DNA of 64,000 bases, from positions 18,917-82,916 of the forward strand of contig CAJWBQ010000022.1 in the NCBI GenBank assembly GCA_913020115.1, in the 5' to 3' direction. This DNA is from an uncultured Cellvibrionales bacterium (GTDB lineage: Bacteria > Pseudomonadota > Gammaproteobacteria > Pseudomonadales > Cellvibrionaceae). Made by a program: the position numbers and the translations under genes. The number at the start of each line of letters is the position of its first letter. Within the stretch, counting starts at the first letter, position 1. Below the pieces are notes generated by a model. That model was not told the DNA's origin. It saw nothing but the letters and a program-made list of their open reading frames with translations, and searched no databases. Below, in pieces: positions 9,458 to 18,036 of the stretch.

Positions 9458-9959
9458 GTTGCACCTCCTGGCTTTCCGCATCAGTTTCTGGGTTGTACAT
9501 TTGCACGGGGCTGCCGGCTACGGTTTTGATCGCCTTGCGAATTCGGCCGTACATGCCACAGCGGCATACATTGCCGGACATCGCTTGGTCGATATCTTGG
9601 TCGCTAGGATTTGCATTGTCGCGGAGTAAAGCCACCGCCGACATTATTTGTCCAGATTGGCAGTAGCCACACTGAGGCACTTGTTCTGCAACCCAGGCCT
9701 CTTGTACAGGGTGGAGTTTGTCGTTGTTGGCAATGCCTTCAATGGTGGTAATGTGCGCGCCGGCCGCGGCGGCTAGGGGGGTGACACAGCTGCGAATAGG
9801 GGTGCCGTTGAGGTGAACGGTGCAGGCGCCGCACTGGGCAATACCACAGCCAAATTTTGTGCCGGTCAGCCCAAGTTGTTCACGAATCACCCAAAGTAAG
9901 GGAGTGTCGGCCGCGACATCTAGAGCTTGCGCTTGGCCATTGACGGTTATGTTGATCAT
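9450..9959 (-). CDS. [2Fe-2S] small subunit of molybdenum hydroxylase (IorA/CoxS type)
   Basis: This 169-residue protein carries two [2Fe-2S] clusters that move electrons out of the molybdenum subunit encoded just downstream. The plant-ferredoxin-type cluster ligands are in '[17 protein letters not shown]' with a later Cys in 'IRSC'. The second cluster uses 'CGYCQSG' and '[11 protein letters not shown]'. It has no signal of its own; in this family the small subunit is carried across the membrane with the Tat-tagged large subunit. The two genes overlap by 8 bp, so they are translated together in one operon. Length and motif order match the family exactly. Confidence 0.95.
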   Translation of the reverse strand: MINITVNGQAQALDVAADTPLLWVIREQLGLTGTKFGCGIAQCGACTVHLNGTPIRSCVTPLAAAAGAHITTIEGIANNDKLHPVQEAWVAEQVPQCGYCQSGQIMSAVALLRDNANPSDQDIDQAMSGNVCRCGMYGRIRKAIKTVAGSPVQMYNPETDAESQEVQHG

Positions 9960-10093
9960 TGCCTTGCCTCATTATTATAAAAACTGTGCTCCAACTTACC
10001 GATACCGTGGGCAAGATTCAATCTGAACCTGTCAATTCTAGGGGCAATTGTGATTAGTTTTGTAAAGATGAGGGAGGGTTTGAACGCAGGGCT

Positions 10094-11023
10094 TTAAAAC
10101 TGCAGGCGAACATCTCTAGGCCAAGGTTTTTGCTTGCATGACTCGCAATGGATCTCCACCGCCAGAGCTTCACCGCAGGAGCTGTGAATTAGATTGGGCT
10201 CTGAGACTTTGTCTGGTAGCCAATCTATGGCCCACTGGCGCAATGACATGGTGAAGGGGTATAGCGATCTTCCTTTTGCCGTCAATTTGTAGGCGTAGCG
10301 GGGCGGGTTACTTTGATAGCTTTTACGGTGTAATACCCCAGCTTCAATTAAGTTTTTTAGGCGTTCAACTAAAATTCCCGGCGCGATTTTTAGTTGTTTT
10401 AAAAAGTCGTCGTAACGTGTGGTGCCAAAAAATGCCACGATTAAAATTAGCAGAGTCCAGCGATCTCCAACCAAGTCGGCCAATTTTACTTCGGGTGTAT
10501 TGTTGATGTTCTCGGAGCTTAAGTCAGCTTGGTGCTGTTGATGGATGGATTTTATTTCATCCATTTGATTGTTCAATTCTTCATCTAAGCTGAGCCAGGA
10601 AACATCTTCAAGCTCAAGGGCTTCGTGACAGTGTCTGCATACTGCTCTGGGTTGGAGGATGCTGTTACAAGGGCTGTGGAAGAGTTGCTTGTCACTGGTC
10701 TCGGGTTCTTCAACCTTCCAATCTAGTTCCCACTGTCGAGCCAGTAGGGAAGCACCAAATAAACCTAGGCCTTTTTCTGTGAACTTATATTCAAAGCGAG
10801 TAGCCCCTGTTGAGTAGGGGCGCTTATACAGTATGTCGTTATCGACCAGAGCGGTGAGGCGGCGAGTGAGTGTTGCTCGGCTGGCGCCCGTGTGGCTGCG
10901 AAATTCCTCGAAGCGCCGCTTGCCGTTAAAGGCTTCATTCAGAATTCGCAGTGCCCAGCGATCGCCGATAACGTCCAAGCCTTGGGCTACGGCGCTGTTT
11001 AAAATGAGTCGGTTTATGTTCAT
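10094..11023 (-). CDS. Tandem-duplicated HxlR-type winged-helix regulator
   Basis: HxlR proteins are DNA-binding regulators that normally dimerise from ~110-residue single domains. This 309-residue protein contains two complete copies. The first has 'VIGDRWALRILNEAF' (about residues 17-32) and 'ASRATLTRRLTALV'; the second has 'LVGDRWTLLILIVAF' and 'APGILVERLKNLI' (about 184-235). Each copy is followed by a Cys-rich piece: 'HSPCN...CRHCH' after the first and 'HSSCG...CESCK' at the C-terminus, which could each bind a metal or act as a thiol sensor. The gene is divergent from the carotenoid-oxygenase gene (263 bp between them) and lies upstream of the molybdenum hydroxylase operon, so it may control either or both. 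That assignment is positional only. Confidence 0.88.
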   Translation of the reverse strand: MNINRLILNSAVAQGLDVIGDRWALRILNEAFNGKRRFEEFRSHTGASRATLTRRLTALVDNDILYKRPYSTGATRFEYKFTEKGLGLFGASLLARQWELDWKVEEPETSDKQLFHSPCNSILQPRAVCRHCHEALELEDVSWLSLDEELNNQMDEIKSIHQQHQADLSSENINNTPEVKLADLVGDRWTLLILIVAFFGTTRYDDFLKQLKIAPGILVERLKNLIEAGVLHRKSYQSNPPRYAYKLTAKGRSLYPFTMSLRQWAIDWLPDKVSEPNLIHSSCGEALAVEIHCESCKQKPWPRDVRLQF

Positions 11024-11286
11024 CGGCGAATACTATCAAAAGTGACCCAAATGATAAACGCTCAAGCACTATTCCCGGGAGTTATAAAAACAAAGAGTCT
11101 CATAATAGAAGTTAATATCAAGTCTTATATATAGCAGTAAATGCCAGTAATTATCGAAAAATACTTGGTTGACTTGAAAGAAATTGATAGTTAGTCTTAT
11201 TTCAGTAGTTACTTGCTGAGACGCCGTAATACCACTGCCGGCGCGTCTTGGTTTGCTGACAAAACCCCTGAAGCGAGAGAGCGTTC

Positions 11287-12756
11287 ATGACTGTTACTTG
11301 GAAAAATACCGTTCCGCACACCTTAAAACCCAGTATTCACCCGTATTTAAACGGAGCGTGGACGCCTAACTTCACAGAATATGACGCTGAAAATATGGAA
11401 GTGATTGGCACAATTCCCGACGATATCGACGGGGTTTATGTGCGTAATACTGAAAACCCTGTGCAAGAACCCTTGGGTAATTATCACCCCTTTGATGGCG
11501 ACGGCATGATTCACACAATGTCATTCCGTGACGGCAAGGCGGTGTACCGCAACCGTTTTGTACGCACAAAAGGTTTTAACGCTGAGCAGGAGGCTGGCGA
11601 GGCGTTGTGGGCTGGAATCGCCAATAACCCTCTCACTTCAAAGCGTCCAGGTTGGGGTGCACAAGGGCATGTGAAAGATTCATCATCAACCGATGTGGTG
11701 GTGCATGCTGGGCAAATTCTTTCTACTTTTTGGCAGTGTGGAGATGGCTACCGCATTGACCCTTACACTTTAGAGCAGCATGGCACAGAGCGATGGACAC
11801 CGCTGGAAGGCATATCGGCTCACCCAAAGGTGGACGAAAATACCGGCGAGTTGTTGTTTTTCAATTATTCGAAATATCCGCCTTATCAGCACTATGGCGT
11901 GGTTGATAAGAACAATAAATTGGTTCACTACACGCCCGTGCCCTTACCTGGTCCACGTTTGCCTCACGATATGGCTTTCACCAAAAACTATTCCATTCTG
12001 GTTGATCTACCCTTGTTTTGGGATCCGGAATTGCTAAAAGAGGGTAAATACCACGCTAAGTACTACCCAGAAACCCCTACACGTTTTGCGATTTTACCGC
12101 GTTTTGGTACGGCTGAAGATATTCAATGGTTTGAAGCTGACCCCACGTATGTTCTGCACTGGATGAATGCCTATGAAGAGGGCGACGAAATTGTGCTGGA
12201 CGGTTATTTTCAAGAAGACCCTTCACCAGAGCCGCTGCCGGGCATGCCGCGTGTCGTAGGCAAAATGATGGCGAACATTGACCAACATTCTTTCAAATCT
12301 AAACTGCACCGCTGGCGCTTTAACTTGAAAACGGGCGCTGTGACGGAAGGTCACCTCGACGACAGGGTGCTGGAATTTGGCACCTTCAATCAGACTTATG
12401 CTGGCCATAAGTCTCGCTATCTTTACTCTACTTGGGGTGAGCCCGGTTGGTTTCTGTTCTCAGGTTTGGTTAAGCATGATTTAGAGACTGGTGAATCTTG
12501 GAGCCTGCCTTTTGGCGACAAACGCTTTGGCAGTGAGGCGCCCTTTGTGCCGAGAATTGATGCAAAGGATGAGGACGACGGATATCTGGTGAGTTTTATC
12601 ACCGACATGAAGTTGAATCGTTCAGAGTGTGTATTAATCGATGCAAAAAATGTTGAGGCGGGCCCTGTTTGCCAAATCATTTTACCGCACCGAATTTGTA
12701 GTGGCACCCACGCCGCGTGGGCCGATGGGCCAACTATAAGAGAGGCCCAAGCGTGA
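11287..12756 (+). CDS. Carotenoid oxygenase family (RPE65/lignostilbene dioxygenase-like)
   Basis: These non-heme iron enzymes cleave a C=C double bond of carotenoids, apocarotenoids or lignin-derived stilbenes to give two carbonyl products. All four iron-binding histidines are visible: H179 ('ISAHPKVD'), H227 ('LPHDMAFTKNY'), H291 ('VLHWMNAYEEGDEIVLDG') and H475 ('GTHAAWA'). The conserved 'FDGDGMIH' strand is also present. The 489-residue length is normal, and there is no signal peptide, so it is cytoplasmic. The gene starts the plus-strand catabolic block and overlaps the next gene, a thiolase, by four bases (GTGA), so the cleavage product is probably fed straight into CoA-linked degradation. 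Which bond and substrate it uses cannot be told from sequence. Confidence 0.92.
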   Translation: MTVTWKNTVPHTLKPSIHPYLNGAWTPNFTEYDAENMEVIGTIPDDIDGVYVRNTENPVQEPLGNYHPFDGDGMIHTMSFRDGKAVYRNRFVRTKGFNAEQEAGEALWAGIANNPLTSKRPGWGAQGHVKDSSSTDVVVHAGQILSTFWQCGDGYRIDPYTLEQHGTERWTPLEGISAHPKVDENTGELLFFNYSKYPPYQHYGVVDKNNKLVHYTPVPLPGPRLPHDMAFTKNYSILVDLPLFWDPELLKEGKYHAKYYPETPTRFAILPRFGTAEDIQWFEADPTYVLHWMNAYEEGDEIVLDGYFQEDPSPEPLPGMPRVVGKMMANIDQHSFKSKLHRWRFNLKTGAVTEGHLDDRVLEFGTFNQTYAGHKSRYLYSTWGEPGWFLFSGLVKHDLETGESWSLPFGDKRFGSEAPFVPRIDAKDEDDGYLVSFITDMKLNRSECVLIDAKNVEAGPVCQIILPHRICSGTHAAWADGPTIREAQA

Positions 12757-13985
12757 GTGCCTCAAGGGTTTATATTCTTGGTGGCTACCAGAGTGATTTT
12801 GCGCGCAATGTTCAGCGTGAAGGCCGCGGAATATTCGAGCTGTTTTCTGAAGCGGTGGAGGGTGCATTGGCCTCTACGCAGTTAGACGCAGGTGAAGTAG
12901 CCGTTGGTCACGTGGGCAATTTTGTGGCGCCATTGTTTACCGGTCAAGCCCATTTGGGTGGCTTTTTTGGTCACGTTGACAAAGCAATGGCAAATCTTCC
13001 GGCTTCAAGTCACGAAGCCGCCTGTGCTTCTGGATCTATGGCCTTGTTTGGGGCAATGGCGGATATCGAAGCTGGCCGTTATGACCTTGCCTGCGTGCTG
13101 GGCATTGAAGTGATGCGCAATGTGCCTGGCGTGGAAGCGGCTGAAAATCTACGCGGGGCGGCCTGGGCCGATAAGGAGTGGAGTGATACCCCCTACGTGT
13201 GGCCGTGTGCATTTGATAACTTATTGAGTGAGTACACTCGGCGTTATGGTGTTGAGCAATCACACTTGGCTGCCATTTCACAAAAGAATTTTCGCAATGC
13301 CAGCTGTAATCCTAATGCCCAGTCGCGCAAGTGGGCGTTTAGCGATGACAGTTTTTCTGAGCACGATCAGGCCAACCCAGTAGTGTCGGGGCGTATTCGT
13401 CGCAACGACTGTGGGCAAATTACAGACGGTGCGGCCGCGGTATTTTTGGCCTCAGAAAGCAAAGCCAGAGACTACGCCAAAAAGCGTGGGCTTAACTTTG
13501 CCGATATTCCTTATATTAAGGGGTGGGGACACGTAAATGCCCCCATGGCTTTACAGGAAAAGCTGCGCATCAGTGCCGCCGAAAATTATATTTTTCCTCA
13601 CGTAAGACAATTATTTGAACAGACCTTTGAGCGCGCAGGAATGTCGAGCGTACACGACATTGATGGCATGGAAGTGCATGACTGTTTCAACATTACTGAA
13701 TACATGGTGCTTGATCACAGTGGCCTTTATGCCCCGGGAGAAGCCTGGAAAGCCATTGAGAGCGGTGAGCTAGAGCTGGGTGGAAAATTACCCATCAACA
13801 TGAGTGGTGGTTTGATCGGGCTGGGTCACCCTGTTGGTGCAACGGGTGTGCGCATGGCGCTCGACTGCTTCAAACAAAGTACTGCGTCGGCGGGCTCTTA
13901 TCAAATTGACGGCGCCAACAACATGATGACCTTTAATTTGGGTGGCAGTGCAACCACTTGTGCCAGCTTGATTATTGGGCGGTAG
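12753..13985 (+). CDS. SCP2-type thiolase (acetyl-CoA acyltransferase family)
   Basis: The thiolase superfamily joins or splits beta-ketoacyl-CoA; SCP2-type members are typical for branched, sterol side-chain or unusual substrates. I use the GTG at 12753, which overlaps the previous stop as GTGA and has AGAGG before it; the longer frame from 12717 would run deep into the oxygenase gene. The product is 410 residues. Catalytic residues seen are nucleophile C91 ('HEAACASGS'), H309 in 'EVHDCFN' and H359 in 'GLGHPVGATG'. The usual C-terminal CxG is changed to 'GGSATTCAS', as is common in this subfamily. Translational coupling to the carotenoid-type oxygenase implies a shared pathway. Confidence 0.9.
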   Translation: MSASRVYILGGYQSDFARNVQREGRGIFELFSEAVEGALASTQLDAGEVAVGHVGNFVAPLFTGQAHLGGFFGHVDKAMANLPASSHEAACASGSMALFGAMADIEAGRYDLACVLGIEVMRNVPGVEAAENLRGAAWADKEWSDTPYVWPCAFDNLLSEYTRRYGVEQSHLAAISQKNFRNASCNPNAQSRKWAFSDDSFSEHDQANPVVSGRIRRNDCGQITDGAAAVFLASESKARDYAKKRGLNFADIPYIKGWGHVNAPMALQEKLRISAAENYIFPHVRQLFEQTFERAGMSSVHDIDGMEVHDCFNITEYMVLDHSGLYAPGEAWKAIESGELELGGKLPINMSGGLIGLGHPVGATGVRMALDCFKQSTASAGSYQIDGANNMMTFNLGGSATTCASLIIGR

Positions 13986-14038
13986 CGCCCTCTTTCTTTT
14001 CCCTTTTCCCTTTTTAAAAAATGTAGGGTGAACTTGAT

Positions 14039-14947
14039 ATGAGCTCAAAAAATATTCGTTCCTTAGTGTCCATTTCAGTGGTGTTAGTCTTGGCCGCTTT
14101 GCTAGCTTGGGGGGGCAGCCGCGGAGGATTATTGACCGAAACCCCTTTTGGTATTCTTCCAATATTTGTGCTCTGCGCGGCCTTGGCTTTTGCGGTGCAA
14201 TGGCTGGCCTTTATTCCCGCCTACAAATTTCAAACAGAGCATTTTTACGATCTGATTGGCAGTTTAACGTACTTGACGCTTGTGGCTTGCGCGCTGATAT
14301 TGTCCGGCAGTGTTGATATACGCTCCTTGCTTCTAGCCGCGCTGGTGAGCATTTGGGCCATACGCCTAGGCAGTTTTCTGTTTATTAGAATTTCCAAAGA
14401 CGGCTCCGACAGTCGATTTGATGCCATTAAACCCGTCTTGCTTCGCTTTCTCACCGCTTGGACCATTCAGGGCTTGTGGGTATTTGTTACCTGCTCAAGC
14501 GCTTTGGCCGCTATCACATCAGAGTCCACACTGCCTTTGGGTTGGGTCGGTTTAACCGGCTTGGCTTTGTGGGTGTTTGGCTTTGGCTTTGAAGTGATAG
14601 CTGACCACCAGAAACGTGTTTTTCGGCGAGCGCAGCAGGGCCAAAAAGGGTTTATTCAATCTGGGTTGTGGGCTTACTCTCGCCACCCTAACTATTTCGG
14701 TGAAATCGTACTGTGGATGGGGGTCAGCTTGATTGCGCTGCCTGTGCTGTCGGGTTGGCAACTGGTCACTATGATCTCACCTGTATTTGTCACGCTATTA
14801 CTGACGCGCATCAGCGGTATTCCTATGCTTGAAGCCAGCGCAGACAAACGCTGGCAAGGGCAGGCCAACTACGAAGACTACAAGCAGCGCACACCTGTTT
14901 TAGTGCCTCGTCTTAGCAAGCCCTTGGTAATTGAGGTTGCACAATAA
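14039..14947 (+). CDS. DUF1295 membrane protein, steroid 5-alpha-reductase/ICMT-like fold
   Basis: This 302-residue protein has seven to eight hydrophobic segments and the DUF1295 C-terminal signature 'SRHPNYFGEIVLWMG', which resembles the cofactor-binding end of steroid 5-alpha-reductases and isoprenylcysteine methyltransferases. Family members are integral membrane enzymes, probably NADPH-dependent reductases or methyltransferases, but few have been tested. The gene sits between two thiolase genes and its stop overlaps the next start (TAATG), so it belongs to the same transcript. A role in reducing an enone or double bond in a lipid intermediate would fit the context but is inference. AGGGTG precedes the ATG. 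Confidence 0.85.
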   Translation: MSSKNIRSLVSISVVLVLAALLAWGGSRGGLLTETPFGILPIFVLCAALAFAVQWLAFIPAYKFQTEHFYDLIGSLTYLTLVACALILSGSVDIRSLLLAALVSIWAIRLGSFLFIRISKDGSDSRFDAIKPVLLRFLTAWTIQGLWVFVTCSSALAAITSESTLPLGWVGLTGLALWVFGFGFEVIADHQKRVFRRAQQGQKGFIQSGLWAYSRHPNYFGEIVLWMGVSLIALPVLSGWQLVTMISPVFVTLLLTRISGIPMLEASADKRWQGQANYEDYKQRTPVLVPRLSKPLVIEVAQ

Positions 14948-16146
14948 TGAACGATGCTTACATTGTTGACGCTGTACGTATACCTCGCGCAAAAGCTAAA
15001 AAAGACGGGGCCTACGCCTCGCTCAGACCTGTCGATTTGTTGCTGCCTTTGTTTCAGGCTTTAACGCAGCGCAATGAATTTGATTCAGCAGAAGTAGAGG
15101 ATATACTACTGGGTTGCTCTACCCAAAGCGGTGAGCAGGGCGCCAACCTGGGAAAGATTGCCAGTCTTTACGCGGGTTGGTCTAACGAAGTGTCCGGGGT
15201 GACTTTGAATCGCTTTTGTTGTTCCGGTTTAGACGCCATCAATTTGGCCGCCAGTAAAGTGATGGCCGGAATGGAATCGTTGGTGGTGGCCGGTGGTATA
15301 GAGCAGATAACTCGCGTGCCGATGTTTGCCGATAATGGAGCTTGGTACAGCGACCCAAAAGTCATAGAGGCTACGCGCTTTATGCATATGGGTTTGTCAG
15401 CCGATTTGATTGCCGTGCAAGAAGGTTATGAGCGAGAGGCATTGGACGAGCTTTCTATTCGTTCGCATCAGCGAGCCGAAGAAGCGACCATAAAGGGATA
15501 TTTTCTTGGTTCTATGGTGCCCGTCAATAATCAGGATGGCGCTGCAATCTTAAGCTATGACAATGCAGTTCGTGGCGATCTCAGCCGTGAATCTCTTGCA
15601 GCATTGCCCCCTGCGTTTGAATCTTTTGTTGAGGATGGTCAGCGTGTTGTCGAGCAAGTTTATCCGAACGCTCAATTGGCCGCTCGCCACAGCGCGGGTA
15701 ACGCTCCTGCCTTTGTAGATGGAGCGTCTTTAGTATTACTGGCAAGTAAAACTCGGTGTCAGGCTTTAGGTTTACGGCCCCGAGCGCGGGTTCGGCACTT
15801 TGCCAATGCCAGCGACGAACCGGTAAAAATGTTGACCGGTCATATTCGGGCTACTGAAAAATTACTAAAAGCTACAGGTTTACGCCCAGCTGACATTAAT
15901 TTATGGGAGGTGAATGAATCCTTCGCCGCCAGTGTTCTTAAATATCAACAACAATTCGACATTCCGACTGAGCATTTGAATGTTAATGGCAGTGCCATTG
16001 CCTTGGGTCATCCCTTGGGAGCGACAGGAGGCAATCTGTTAGCCACCTTGCTAGATGAGCTTGAACGCCGTGATTTACCACGAGGCATTGTGGCGATTTG
16101 CGGCGGCGCAGGGGTGGGAGTGGCAACCTTGATTGAGCGGATTTAG
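14947..16146 (+). CDS. Acetyl-CoA C-acyltransferase (degradative thiolase)
   Basis: Catalyses thiolytic cleavage of 3-ketoacyl-CoA to acetyl-CoA and a shortened acyl-CoA. The 399-residue length is standard. Active-site features are complete: nucleophile C91 in 'NRFCCSGLDAIN', 'NESFAAS', the histidine of '[10 protein letters not shown]' and the C-terminal 'CGGAGVGVATLIERI' cysteine. It is translationally coupled to the DUF1295 gene by a one-base overlap. Having a canonical thiolase and an SCP2-type thiolase in one operon suggests cleavage of two different ketoacyl intermediates, for example linear and branched. Confidence 0.93.
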   Translation: MNDAYIVDAVRIPRAKAKKDGAYASLRPVDLLLPLFQALTQRNEFDSAEVEDILLGCSTQSGEQGANLGKIASLYAGWSNEVSGVTLNRFCCSGLDAINLAASKVMAGMESLVVAGGIEQITRVPMFADNGAWYSDPKVIEATRFMHMGLSADLIAVQEGYEREALDELSIRSHQRAEEATIKGYFLGSMVPVNNQDGAAILSYDNAVRGDLSRESLAALPPAFESFVEDGQRVVEQVYPNAQLAARHSAGNAPAFVDGASLVLLASKTRCQALGLRPRARVRHFANASDEPVKMLTGHIRATEKLLKATGLRPADINLWEVNESFAASVLKYQQQFDIPTEHLNVNGSAIALGHPLGATGGNLLATLLDELERRDLPRGIVAICGGAGVGVATLIERI

Positions 16147-16394
16147 CCGCTGTTTCCTCTTTTTCACCTGGCGGTTATTTATCCACTAAAGTCGCTAGAG
16201 CCAAAACGTTGATTCTGAGGCTATCTAGAACTACAGTTAAACTATCGCGAGCTGTGAAAGTGTGCGTGTGAGTCCCGCCTGCAGGATGCATCGATTAATT
16301 CTAAATAGTTGAACAGATAGGGTGCGTATTGATACATGCTGTAGAGGCTCTTACTGTTCCTATTGAGCGTAGCCCATTGTGCTGATGACAATTT

Positions 16395-18002
16395 ATGGTG
16401 AACGAACGAACCGCAAGATGGCATAAATACAGTTCAGAGCTTCTAATAGCTTACTTTCTACTGTTCTCCTTTCGAGCGTTTGCAGGGGAGGCTCTGACCT
16501 TTTCTGAGGCAAAGGCTCATTACACCTTTGAGATTATTCAACATATTAGCTGGCCTGAGCGCGGGGAAGAAGAGGCATTCCGAGTGTTGGTTATTGGCGC
16601 TGATTCGGAAGAGCGTTTAGCGTTTGAGCTTGGGCGGCCTAAAACTCTACAAGGTAAATCCGTATATCTCAATTTTATGGCTACCACTAGAGGTGACTTT
16701 CGCGAGTACACCGTAATTTATATTGCTAAAAATAAACTTAGCTCAATGAGCAAGATTTTTTCGAGAAACCCTCATGCTTTGATTATAACTGATGGGAAAA
16801 CACACATTGCTACGAAGTTAATAAATTTGATTTCTACACGCAATAAAGTCTCCATATCCATACATCGAGATAACCTACTGGCACGAGGTTTTAAAGTTTC
16901 GGCTGGGCTTCTAGGTATCGGAGGGTCGCGAGAGGACCTTCGGGAGGGACTTAGAGAGAAGGCCATACATCTACAAGAGCTGTCTAAAAAAATTGAGCTT
17001 GAACACAAGGCTTTACAGATTTTAGTTGAACAACTGAAAGAAAAGTCGAGTCACCTTGATGAGGCTAATAAGAAATTGGCTGATAATCGGGTGATTATAA
17101 AGAATAACGAATATCAACTAGAGGAATTAATTTCTGAAATCAAGCGAACTCGCAAAGAATTCGCCCGCAATCAAGTTGAAATTAGTAAGCAGAATCTGTC
17201 TATGGAAAAGGCTAGATCGGTTCTTCTATTGAAAGAGCAAGAAATTCAGAAGCTTCAAGTTCTGATTGAGCAAAGCCAAGAAGTGCTAGCGGAGTATCTT
17301 TCGAAAATTGATAAGCAAGATAGTACAATATTACAAAAAGACCAAACTATTGATACGCAGAGAATGTTGATGCTCTTAGTTTTTTTAGGGTCCATAGTGC
17401 TTTTTGTGACGATCTACTTTCTATTGAAAATAAATAGGCTCAAGAATCAAGCCAATCAAAAGCTGGAAACGGTAAATTCTAAACTCTACGAACTGGCAAC
17501 CACTGATGGTATGACACAGGTGTTTAACCGGCGGCATTTCCTCGAGATGGCTGAGAGAGAGTTTGTCCGTCAACAACGTCGCGCCTTGAATTCTGTTGTA
17601 TTGATGGTGGATATCGACTTTTTTAAACAAGTGAATGACCGTTATGGCCATGCTATGGGCGACGAAACCATTAAAGCTGTGGCTCGAGTATTGGGAAACA
17701 ACTTGCGGGAAAGTGATCTCTTGGGGCGTTTAGGAGGCGAAGAATTTTCCCTGATGCTGTCCGATTGTAGTATCGACATGGCCCGTGAGGTGGCGCAGAG
17801 GTTATGTAAGGACGTAGCTGAATTAGAGATTGTGTTTAAAGACTTTAGTGTGCGGGTAACAGTGTCCATTGGCTTGAGTGAAATGCGCGCGGAAGACTCC
17901 AACCTTGAAGTCGCTTTGCACAGAGCTGATAAGGCTTTGTATCAGGCGAAGGAGGGCGGTCGGAACAGTGTGTCGGTTTATGACGAGCTTGTGAATTCTT
18001 GA
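16395..18002 (+). CDS. Membrane diguanylate cyclase with periplasmic YfiR-like (DUF4154) domain
   Basis: Makes cyclic-di-GMP from two GTP. Order of parts in the 535 residues: signal/anchor (about 1-30), YfiR-like DUF4154 domain (about 35-180; 'HYTFEIIQHISWP', 'INLISTRNKVSISIH', 'AGLLGIGG'), a long coiled coil (about 180-320), one membrane segment (about 324-345) and a C-terminal GGDEF domain. The active-site loop reads GGEEF at 447-451 and the inhibitory site RxxD is present as R438-D441, five residues before it. So the enzyme should be active and subject to product inhibition. In Pseudomonas YfiR is a separate periplasmic repressor of the cyclase YfiN; here sensor and cyclase are one chain. 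It is flanked by catabolic genes but has its own 248-bp leader region and may be independent of them. Confidence 0.9.
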   Translation: MVNERTARWHKYSSELLIAYFLLFSFRAFAGEALTFSEAKAHYTFEIIQHISWPERGEEEAFRVLVIGADSEERLAFELGRPKTLQGKSVYLNFMATTRGDFREYTVIYIAKNKLSSMSKIFSRNPHALIITDGKTHIATKLINLISTRNKVSISIHRDNLLARGFKVSAGLLGIGGSREDLREGLREKAIHLQELSKKIELEHKALQILVEQLKEKSSHLDEANKKLADNRVIIKNNEYQLEELISEIKRTRKEFARNQVEISKQNLSMEKARSVLLLKEQEIQKLQVLIEQSQEVLAEYLSKIDKQDSTILQKDQTIDTQRMLMLLVFLGSIVLFVTIYFLLKINRLKNQANQKLETVNSKLYELATTDGMTQVFNRRHFLEMAEREFVRQQRRALNSVVLMVDIDFFKQVNDRYGHAMGDETIKAVARVLGNNLRESDLLGRLGGEEFSLMLSDCSIDMAREVAQRLCKDVAELEIVFKDFSVRVTVSIGLSEMRAEDSNLEVALHRADKALYQAKEGGRNSVSVYDELVNS

Positions 18003-18036
18003 TTTCCACTCTGAAGACACAGGTGTAAAGATCACT

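Noticed and set aside
12717..12752. Longer start for the SCP2-type thiolase inside the oxygenase gene
   Set aside because: The GTG at 12753 forms the common GTGA stop-start overlap with AGAGG ahead and matches the family N-terminus.
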